Positions 1 through 12,000 of a stretch of 64,000 nt of DNA are shown here, in pieces. How positions within the stretch are numbered: position 1 is the first letter of the stretch; the number at the start of each line of letters is the position of its first letter. A program made the position numbers and the translations under genes. The stretch is from Xiphophorus maculatus (lineage: Eukaryota; Chordata; Actinopteri; Cyprinodontiformes; Poeciliidae): contig NC_036445.1 of the NCBI RefSeq assembly GCF_002775205.1, positions 22,424,953 to 22,488,952 of the forward strand, read 5' to 3'. The notes beneath the pieces are model-generated. The model was not told the origin of the DNA. It did not search any database and saw nothing but the letters and a program-made list of their open reading frames with translations.

Positions 1-3000
1 AATAGATGAAAAAATGGCTAAGAACCACATTAAATACAGCTATACATGGGCTATCGTACGCTCCCACTGCTCAGCAACTTGCGCTGGAGGTATGTTTAAC
101 TTTTTGAATGCTGAGTTTGAATAAAGTTCAGATTTCAAAGGAACTTTAATTCTAATTTTAATCTTTGCTTGATCCAAAAAAAATAAAATACAAGAGAACA
201 GTTTGAGGATGAACAGATGAGCTTATAAAATGTCTGGCCTGGCCAACCTGTAATAAGGCCTCTAGCTGCAGGTTAAATGGAGAGGAGAGTATCTCCATCA
301 TTATTGATAAGACATCAGAGGCAGAGAGCTCCTCTACTACAGACCCTCTATTAAACACACTCTCAAAGCAAGTATGCACATGCTTGTATCTCTATCTCTA
401 CTACAGTTAGTCCCATCAAGGCCTGGTATTGTGCACAAATATCCATACACATACATGCACATATGCACATGAATGCAAGTAGATGTTGTTGCCTAGGCAG
501 ATAATATGCGAGCAAAGGTTAAGGGACATTGGTGAGCGTTTTTGCGTGGTCATGCGTGTTTGCGCAAATACACTTGTCTTTTTGAGTTCCTTAGACACAT
601 GCATATATATGTGCATGTGCACTTACTTGGCTCAATAAGTGTGAACAAAGCCCCCAGTGTAGCGTTCCTACTGGCTGACCCTGAAGGTTAGAGTTCCCAT
701 TCTTGTCTGTTGCAGTCCACTCCTAACCATCTCCACCTCTTTATGTCCTGATTGGAGGCTGTGATGGGTTGGGTGGATGGCGGGCTGCTTTATTAAAGGG
801 TGTGACTGACTAACTGGCCTTTTTGAGTAAAGATGTGCAGAGTGACCTTGCCTTAGGGTGAATAACATCTCAACACTGGAGTAGTTGGACATTTAACACC
901 AGAATTTTACCTTCAGCAAAAATTACCAAAGCAAAGGGCACAGCATTTAAAAATGTTGTGTAGTTTAACTTCAATAAGGAAAAGTCACATTTACAATGGA
1001 AAAAATTTGATCAACATCTAATAAAATAATTTCTTTTCATGGCATACGTCCAAAGCGAGGTATGGTTAATACGTTCTACGTTCTTTTCTCCTATTCCAAT
1101 GGTGTTGGCTTGTCAGACAGAAACATAAGCTTTTCTGATTGTTCACTTGCATACATTTGTGCAGTTTATAATTAAATATTTGATGAACATACATTACTGG
1201 CTAAGCTTCAGCAACGCACAGTAAGATTTTACATTACAGTTTTGCTTCTATGTTAGTTCATTCTATCTGTGAAAAACATTAATCTTGTTATTCAAGAAAT
1301 GTGTACTTAATGGTCTATGCCTCCAAACAGGACATATGAACACCAAGGCAGCATGCTACAAAGACTTGAGAGTGCAGGTTAATGTGACGTACTGCAGTCC
1401 CAGAACTAGACCAGGAATTGGAACGATACCCTGCAATACCCACCCATGTCCTGCCAGGTCAGTGTTGTGTTCAGTGCTTGTGTGGTATACAATTCATGTT
1501 ATGTTAATACAGTTGTTGTTTCATAAACTGTGATTGTTTTGTTAAAGAATTTTGTGCCTTGTAAGAATTTAAGATCAAGGGTTTGCTGATGCCAAGTCCC
1601 AATATCGCCGTGAAGTGAAGTTCATATTAATGGCATGTGAATGTTTGAAAACTGTTGCAGTAAAATAACACTGCATCACATCAGTATTACGTGGTCTACA
1701 TAAGGATTGTGACTGTGTTCCACTTAACTCACTTATCAATGATCTTATGGATGCAGTATTCTTAATGATGTGTATGAAGATCTGTTTTTGAAATAAATGC
1801 CAACAAAACCATTGCCATTTTTCATCTTAACCCTATGTTTCCCCACCTGCAAGGTCAGTGTAATATATTTAATGTATAGAAGAAGTAAACAGGCAGAAAA
1901 TGCCAATGCATCAAGTAAAGCCTTCAGGCACAGTCAGACCAGACATCATTGTTTAAAGCAGAACCTTTGCACTCGCAGAACAAAAGGCTCATGGTGAAGT
2001 GGAAAAATAGGCACTGGATGTAAGGACTGCAAGCTCACCTCACAGAAGGTTGGAAACCTGAGCTATAGGGCACCTGGCAGGTTCAGAAAGGGCAGATGGA
2101 TGGATGGTCTACAGGGTAGGGATCAACAACAAGTAGAGTAGGAGAGATGCTAGAGGCTCCAAATCTTGGTAAAGAAAATACTGATCACTCTAATACACTG
2201 CTTTTTGAGATTAACAAGTTGTTACTTTGACAATGCTATACAGGCATACAATAGGCATCATCCCTCTGCAACCCAAACAAATACTAAATGGGTACAGACC
2301 ATGGATGGATAGATATACATATATGAACACCTAACTAAACTAGTTAAAGTCCCAATGAAAATCGATCAGGAAGGTACCAAAGAACACACCATTCAACCTC
2401 CAAACTTTTGCAATTACAGTTGGATGGATTCTGATGGCATTTCTGGAAAGATTACATAATTTTATGTTCAAAATTATCTGCTGCTAAAGTCAGAGTACCA
2501 ATCACCGCAAAATTGTCCACAAGTTGTTATTGAAGCCTTGAAATGTTTGGTTGGCAAAAGGTGGAACTACTGAAGATTAGTTAAAGGCATGAGTCGTTTT
2601 AATATTATAGCTGATAGGTGAAAATATCCAAAATCACTGTCTGCTATTTATTGATGGAGGAAGAGATAATATATCTTTAGGGATATAACTGCTCCAGATT
2701 ACTACCTCTGGTCATGAAGTCAAAACCAGGGTACCATTTGGGTTTGTCATCTACAAATTCATTAGGTGACACAAAATTAAATAATTATGGCTAAATACCA
2801 TTTCAGAGTGTACTCTGAGTCTTCATGACACCATCTCAGGGAGAGAAACAAATAGACAAGAGACAGAAACTAACTCAAGGAACACAGGGAATACACTAAT
2901 GAAGAGTATAATATGTGGTAACTATGTCACAAATGGGAAAATTGCATCATTGATAACAATCTGTTAATTGTCCTGGGAGAAGGAAAGCTATCATAAGTGC

Positions 3001-6000
3001 TCAAGAATAAAACATTCTTAGATAATAACAGGACATAACAGATTAAAACACCACCAAAACATTATAGCATTATGCGATCAAGATATCCCACATCATTACA
3101 CTAATTCATCTTTGCTAATCTTCAACGTACAAAGTTTCTAAACACTGTCAATTACTTAATCTTTGTTGAAAAAATTAAGTTTAAACCAACTTCTTCCGAC
3201 TGTCAAAACATGCCTAAAACATTATATGATTCATGTTGATATTTTTCTAATCTTTTTGATATACTTAGACAGATCCAGTGACCCCTCTAGATTTTACGAT
3301 TGACCATTACATTTGTGGTTCAATTTAAAGTCTGGCAGCCATATTCTTTTAGATTTTTCTTATGTTTTGTTTATACTTGTCTTCCAAGTTAAGAAGGTAC
3401 AAAATTAGCATGATGGCAGGGAAATATCCATTTGAAGAGTTGTCATTGGATTTTAGGTCAACATTTGTATTTTATCAGCATCGGTTCTGCTATTTTACTG
3501 TTATTTACATTAGACGTATTATATGTACATTATCTATTCAATTAATCCATATTCTACTTCCTGTAAAGGTTTTTGTAATAATAGTGGTATTGATTTTTGG
3601 TTTGCCTGTTCCCCTTTTATTGAACACTCATCCATTATATCTTAATTTTTGCTTTGCTAGTCCTGTTGCAATTTTTGTAGTGTATTCATCCTTTTAATTC
3701 ACAGCTTTTGAGTTACTATATTTACTTGATTGCTACAGCTATCTAATTATTCTTCAGCCGTAATTAAGTTGTCATTGTTTTTTTTCCCTGACATCAACAC
3801 TTTTCTTTTTGAGCCTCCCACCTCATTGTATCACATTTAGCCTTTCTATCCTCTTGTACTTTTCACAGTCTTTCTTCCCCATTCTGTTTGACTGCTATGT
3901 ATTATTTGCCTGCAACACCTTCACATTTGTAGTTTCTTGATATGGTATATCAAAAGAGATGTTTATTGGGCAATTCCAGTCTTCCCAAGCTATCTCATGA
4001 AGGCAAATGAAAGTTGTCAGGCAGGTGAAGCACATGTTCTGTGAGAATGAAATTTTCTGCTCTGTATTTTAGAGCAACTTACATTCATAAGACTTTCTTA
4101 TCGTGTGAACATAATATCTCACCATTCAACAGTGATGACGAGGTTCTGTAGCTTTTCAAAATCTACCTACTAAGGATTCATTTGTCTAAATTCACATTAG
4201 TTTGCAAGCTCCTTTGGAAACACTCGTTCTGTGACCTCGCTCTTTTAGAAATGTGCTCACAGCCAGTTTATCTGATGGGACATGTTGATTCACTTCTAAA
4301 CGCGGGTGATCAGACATGTTGAGGTTTCCGTTGAAATGGCTGTGGGGAAGCAGGTGTTCCTCTATGTTGTAAACTGTCACCGGTATGTGTCAGTTTGAGT
4401 TTCTTTGATGAACAACAATGCCTGACAGAGCAAGAGTATGGTGGAAGAAGTACTCACGTCTCAGGGTGGGGGTTATGTCAGATCTTGGCAAAATAAACTA
4501 TTGCGTTGGTCACGGGACATACACTCCTAATAATCAGGGACAAGACTGTTGATCAGTCAATGGGTTCTGATGTTGCGGACATCATAGGGAGTGGTTCTCC
4601 CAATGACAAACAGGACACAAGTGAAGTCATGCACACACAAGAAGAATGTTCCTGCCTTGTCTACACCACTCTGGACAGTGTCAAGAAGGAAGCATAAAGG
4701 GCAGAAAATATAAATGAAAGAGGCACTTGGGAAAACAGTGGTCTTTAACAGAAAGCAAATTTGAGATGTTTTTTTTTTTTTTTTGGTAATGATCATTTCT
4801 TTTTTGTTCTTAAAGCCAAACTACCTCATACAGAGCACTGAGGTTGGAAATTGCGTATATAACACTCATATCAGGTTATTGGCACCATCTCAGTTAAATC
4901 TGTGCAGGAACCAGCTGAGATATAGAATGTCATTTGTAAAGCAGCTGTTGCTCTCAGAGTGCTGCATCCCCAAGAAACGACTCAGACCCAATGTCATGAA
5001 CCTTTGGAACTCGTGTAAGAGCTTAACCAGTACAACATATGGGGAAGGTGAGTGATGGTGAACTCTCTTAGGCATATAATGTATCATTCATTAATTTTCT
5101 AAAGTATACACATTGTATCTTGGCCTGGACTGGAGGAGACTGGAACCTGTCTTAGCTGTTATGGAATAAAAGGTGGGGTTTGCCCTGGACAGGTCAGGGG
5201 TCCAATAAAATGTGCAACACTCTTAACTCAATCAGTCCATTTTGAATTTCTAATCAATCTAGCATATATGTCATGCAGTGGTGTGTTGGGGAAATTGTAG
5301 TGTATAGAGAAATGCCAAAGTAAACTCTAGACAGAAAGGCCAATCGCAAAATTTGAGCCTCTTTCTAGTGAGTTTCCACATATAAACAAAAGCCACAAGC
5401 TGTGCTGATATCAAAGATTTGTTTAAAACAAGTTAGCTCTGCAATTTGCTTTGTTGCAATCGTCTGTATTTGGTAGGACATCTATTCCACATTATATTAA
5501 TTTTGTTGTTTTTTGTTGTTATTACAAGGAAGTGTTGAATTGTTTTGCACCACAATTCCAAACAATTCAACACACAGTTGACTGATTCCAGCTGAAAACC
5601 TCTTTGCTGGAGAAATGTGCACTTTCTGCTGAAGTCACCACTTAGTGTGTGTTACAGATGCAATGTAGATTCTAGTTTTCATGGACTGGGAATTTATCTA
5701 AAAAAAAATTGACAGTTAAAACTATAGTTCCTACATGTCTCTTTTCTAAATATCCCCATGTACATTTCTTAGAAATGGTATGAAACGTCAGTCAGCTTCA
5801 TTGAAATGAAAGGGACAATCGTGACAAGTTTTGTCTTGATTTACTAGAAGAGAGGGATTCAAGTTGAGACGCTGACGTAATTTCGAGTCAGAGCAGCATG
5901 TCCAGAAAAAGTACATCTTCCTGCTTTTAAAACTGCGCTGTATCCCGAGATACAGCATCTCTTAAAAGTATTCACAACTCTGAGATTTTATTACATTGCA

Positions 6001-9000
6001 ACCAAAGTCTTGGGTGTATATCTTATGATTTCAAAAGACAGATTAACCCAACATGGGGCATGATTGTGAAGTGAAAGGAAAGGTATGTTGTGCTCTATCT
6101 TATTATTTGCACATAAATACCTGTATTATGATGTGCATTTTTTGCATAGGTAATGCCTATGTCTTTTTAAAATTGCTTTCTTCTTGGTACTCTCTAAAAA
6201 AGCCAGATTTGTGGAGTGAATTACTAATAGTTGTCGTTTAGATTGTCCTTCCTTACTACCCTTGCCCGGTCCTTTGCTCTCCTTGCTCAGATTCTCATTT
6301 TAGTGAGTGCCATCTACAGTAGTGCCATTTCAGTGAAGAGTGATCTTTGCTCTTTCAGTTCTGGTGTCTAAAGCTTTGTAATCTGAACCTGCTTTAAACG
6401 TCTCCTCAACTTCATCTCCGATCTGACTGCTATGTTCCTTGGTCTTCAGGATGTTGTTTGTCGACTCATTTTCTCTAAAAAAAAATAAAATAAAAAAATA
6501 ACTCGGAAGCTTTCACAGAGAAGTTGGATTTTTTTTGTGAAATTAACTTCCTCACTTGTTGAACTCCATTTGCTCACTAATTGACTTTTGAAGCAAATTG
6601 GTTGGGCTGCACTTTATTTAGTGATGTTGGAGTAAAGAAGTTTCAGTAGAAATGCACGCCACACTTTTCAGATTTAATTAGATTTAGAATTAGTTGGGAA
6701 ACAAATCATGAAGCCATGTATTATTATTCTTCCACTTCACAATTAGGCTCTGCTTTGTGCTTGTCCATAATATGCGTTTTATAAAATACATTGAATCATG
6801 TGATTGTATCATGGAGAAAGTCTAAGTGGTGTGAAAATCTTTCTCATTTCTAAAAAAGCCAAGCACCAGGTACGAAAAGGCTTTGGTGCATCTTAGCTGG
6901 TGGAGAGTGTGACTCGTGCATAATCCATCATGTCTTGTTTTCTGTGTTGATGCCCTTAATGAAGTAAAATGGGAAAAGCATTTGAACTGTGTGATGCGTT
7001 AAATGATGCAAGAAGACATACATGACCACAAAATTCAAACAAGTGCCAGAAATACAACAGTTTGGTCTGTGCTTGGATGCCTGTGTAATGCAACAGATTC
7101 ATAATTTGTGACTCTGCTGCTGTTGCTGCTCCCAAAGTCAAAATTCCTTTCTGACACATAAGCACATACAAGTGGAAAGAGAGCAACATTGTGAAGAAAT
7201 GGCAGTGGTGTTCAGTTACTCTGATTCCCTCATCTGTCTCTCTTCTGTCATATTTTAACAGCACCCCGCTTCCAATTCAGAGCAGACTGCAACCACAGCA
7301 ATTTTTTTGTCTCTGTGTATGAATTGTCACTTTCCTTTTAAAAGGCATTCCAATAGAGAAATCATTTTCCTCAATACACCAGTAGCTCCACTACCTGGTG
7401 TAGAAAGCTTTTTTTTTTTCTCAGTAATATGTGCGGTATTATTTTGCGTACCAATATTATGTAATTACCCATGAAATCATGGAATCTTGTTATATTAGAC
7501 TTTATAGCATGTTTTATAGTAACAAACAGCTGTTCAAAGGGGATTTTTTCCCCTCTGCATAGCAGTGAGACTGGCTGGATATTTCCATCGTCCTTAGTGT
7601 TGTATATCTCCATTTTGGAAAAGGTATCCTAGGAAAGTGAAGTGTAGCCACAGAGTTCTGTCATTGTCTGCGACAAATGACCTATGAATTATTGATTTCA
7701 CTATATTGGTTACTCAGAACTGTGGCACGTGTTCTCCGGAGCTTTGTCAGACACTAAGCAAAGGTGGCAGGTTTGTGGTTAACTGCATCATGTGTAGTAA
7801 TATGCTGTATGTCATGTAGTCATGACCAACTTGTTTTCATTGCTAATTCAAGGGGGGGAAAAACTGATGCTTTAAGCACAACCCACATGTGCCAACTGTA
7901 CAGATGATTTCCAGCAAGATGACAAACGTCAGCGTTGTCAGGCACTGTGGGTGAAAATGCTTGTAAAATGATCTGCGAGGGTGGCTACTACTTTCTGCTG
8001 TCTACATAATTAACTGCAGGACTGTATTTGGGAGATTTCTATTACCGAAGATTTTTCCAATGTCAAGAAACACTTTATCCTTGTTGCAGGATAAAAGGCT
8101 TTCCATACAGCAAGATGAGCTGTATTTGCTTGCTATTAGCCTGGAATAAGATGCAATGAGTGCGTTTTTTGAACATTGTAATTAGTTTGCTGTACTATAA
8201 ATGATTTATCTGTCTGTTCCTTTTACCTATGTAGGTATATTGAATTATATTTTGTAGATTTTCTTTAAAAATAAATACTTGCTATTTAGTTTGGTGTTAT
8301 CTAAGCTTAAGCTGCTCATATATTACATCCTTAAAAGAACTCTATAAAAACAGACTTAATTATTTTAACTATGTTGTTAGATTACGATCTTGAGTAGATC
8401 AGATAATGCAAACTGACATGTTAATGCGTAAGAATGTTGTGTGCACACGGAACAAGTTCATATACTGGATTATATTACAATGCCACAGTGAAAGTGGAAC
8501 ATTGAATTAGGCTCTTACTTGTAAATGAATCACTGTGAAGCACTGAAACTAAATGTGTTTGGAAAAGAAAATGCAAGCATTAAGTTTGTATTCTCCCACA
8601 GAGAAACTTTCAAAGATCAGTATGAGGAACTTAACCACCTTCAGGTTGTGTGTCATTCACACACACAATCTGCTGTACGACCCCCGCTGCTGTGTCCATT
8701 ATCTTGGTGGTTTGAGGCTCGGCTGTAAACATAAGTCTAATGGCCTGGGCCCTTTGATGTTGTCTTTTCCCTTTATGACCTGTCCAGCCTTGTCCAGCTG
8801 CGCACACAGACTTATACCAGCTGGCGCTCAGCCAAGGATAACTGTCATTCAGTTTTAGTCGTGATCATGTCGCTACACTTTTAATCTCCAAGTGGTGTTG
8901 TGGCTTTTTTGACAATCGGCTGCTGTGCTTGTCCCACTGTCTGGATTGTTTTAGTCGTAACTATGTACAGCTTCACATCCCCCACCTACATCTACCAACA

Positions 9001-12000
9001 CCCCTTCTCGCCTTTTTACTGGTGTTTATCTTAGATGTGGATGTTCCTCTCTCACATTTCTTTCCACTTTATTTTCCTTTCTGCCATCTACTTTCTCTTT
9101 AGGCACATCCCCGCCATTAGACGTTCACAGCTCCGATCAGGATTTACTCACTAATGGATCGGTGTGTTTACACTGGCTTTGGGAAGCAGTGATAGTGCCT
9201 GTAAAGTAATCCCACAACTGTTTACAGTCATCTCTTGGGCTATTTCTGCTTCATTATCTCCGCCATTTGCTACTTAGGTGTGCTTGCACATGCATCTCTA
9301 TTTATATAGTATTTGTGTGAATGTAAACAGTAGTAAAACCAGGGATTGTTAAGACAATTACAGACAATTAATTGTTGGTTAATTACTTTTTGCATTCAGA
9401 ATTTTTTTTTTTTTTTTATTGGTTAGACCATTATTTTAATGACACCCTTATTCTATAACTATTGTTATAAAATTTGCCAAAAATAAAATCAAAGTGAAGA
9501 TTCAATAATGAATACTATAAGCCAAAGTTCACATATGAGGACATAACTTCTGCTCTAGTAAAAGAGATGTATTGTAATTCTATATATGTCAATTTCTCAA
9601 CTCTAATATTTTGTACTCATTTCATGTACTACTGTAACATAATACTGTAAGAGTCCTCCTGAATCAGGATAAATATTTTATCCTCAGTGGTTGAACTGTT
9701 GTTGACAAGACCTTGCGAAAGTATTTATAGCCCTTGAACTTTTTCAAGATTTGTCAAGCTACAATCACAAAATCCTTTATATTTTCTTTGGGATTTTATG
9801 TAATGAAATGGCACAAAAATTAATTGGTAACTGTGGCAGAAAAGAAAAAATAATTACAAACTCATATCAGCCCTCCTGACTCAGCATTTTGTAGAACAAT
9901 AATTACAGCTGCAAGTCTTTTCAAGTATGTCTCTACCAACTTTGCACATCTGAAGGCAAAATGTTTTTTCCCCTTTTTTAGGAAATAACTCAAGCTTAGT
10001 CAAATTGGATGTAGAGCATCTGTGAACAACAGTTCTCAAGTTAATCCCTTTTCAGTTGTATAAACATGCTTTGTCTGCTCTAAATCATTCCATTGTGGCT
10101 CTGGTGGTATGTTTGCGGTTGCTGTCATGATAGAAAGTAAAATTCCCTTGTGTCTTTAAGTTATTTACTGCCTTGAGCAGTTTTTTTTTTGTTTCAGCAT
10201 TACCTGATATTTAAGTCCATGCATTTTCCCATGAACTGAATATAGTTCCACTGACTGAGCATGTCACACGTTTCAGAGTTTTTTTTGTTACATTTTTTAG
10301 AAACTCCCCGCATTGCGAGTTTATGGCGTCACATTGGCCCAACCGAAAAAGTTTAAGTAGAAAAGATGCATTGCAAGGCAATTAAATTTCAATTGTTTTT
10401 GTAAAAGTGGATAACTTTCATTTTGAGCAGCCAACATTTGGACAGCTTTTGCGATGTGATATATATTTTTTTCTTATTCATTGGACCCCTTCCTGGATGA
10501 ACTGTGAGCAAAGATTAAACACATGTTGTGCTGACCATAACATGCTGGGTAAAGCAAGCCAGCTGTGGTCATCTCTACATGTAATGCTATTTTGAGACGT
10601 TGTAGCTATTTAATTTTGCTGTCTGCTCCCAGTGATTTGTACATAATGTGCATTACATCATGGGGAATGGTTCTCGATGTCCACTTATAATTATGATATG
10701 ATATCATACTATTTCTTAGTGTGCTTGTGCATTTGGACTACCACAGGTAAAAAAAACCCCACTGATATCCACTCGTGAAAGTTGAGCCTCGTTGACAAAC
10801 ACATACCCCCAACCATCCCCCCGCCCCACACACACACACAGCAGGAGAGCTATAAACACTTGTTAGCACTTATTAATGCCACTACGGTCCGTCTCCTCAG
10901 AGGCACCTGACACGCTCTCGACTGGACATCTGAACCTTGTGGTTCTGTCTGGAGAGTTTGACCCTTACTCATGGTTAGATCACACTTACAGACTGCTGCT
11001 GAGACTAAAATAAGAAAAATTACTTCAATGAATATTTAAGTTCTGTGATTAGGTTTCAATATTCTGGTATGTTTGAACTTTTAGATCACCAGCTAATTAT
11101 CCATTAAATAGTTGAATTTTTATTAACATAAAAAAAGTCACAAACACTTAAGTAATTCAAATGAAATGTTCTGCAGTTAAAGTAATTTTATTGCTTTATT
11201 CGCTGTACGTATTCCAATGACAATACTTCAGCTTAAATTTCATGATTTTCACTCCAGTTCCAGAACTTGCATGTGCCACGGTATTTTAAATGTTTTGAAA
11301 TGAATGGCATTCCTTCTGAAAGGCAGCCATAATTTAAATTGATTTGCAAAAAGTTGTCTCGGTGTTGTGAGAGAACTTACGATATACACTCACTGCCCGA
11401 TTTATTAGGTGCACCTGTTCAAATGGTAAACGGAAACTATAACCCAGCCAATCACATGGTAGCAACCTAATGCTTTTGCCTCTTGGAAAATTTTATGCTC
11501 AGTTGAAGCAATTGGACATCGGTTATGCACCTCAGTCAATCTGAGCATTGTTGCTAACCATATCCATCATTTGATAACCAGAGTTATCAAATGGTGGACA
11601 GTTTCTTAATGTACCACAAAGGTCAAACTGTCTCAGATTGGTTTCTTGAACATGAACAGTGCACTCCAATCCCCTCCACAGTCACCAGACCTCTATCCAA
11701 TGGAGCGCCTTTGGGAGTTAGTGCAGTGATAAATGCATGATGGTCTCACATCAACATGGACTCTCAGGAATATTTCCTATGCCTTGTGGAATATTTGCCA
11801 TCAATGCAATTCTGAAGGCCAAAAGGGATGCAAGTGGCCAGTTAGTAAAGGACATAATATATATAGAAAAAGATCTTAGTGCAGCCAGTTCAAAAGAAGT
11901 TTTAACAAAATCAAATCAAATTCTTGATATCATTTAACCTCCACAAAAGCCTGATTGCAACCTGATAAACATTACAAATTACTGAATTTACATGCTTGTT

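Noticed and set aside
3362..3697. 111-codon hydrophobic open frame in the adamts16 intron
   Set aside because: T-rich intronic DNA gives Phe/Leu/Ile-rich frames by chance; no family, no Kozak context and no splice sites.
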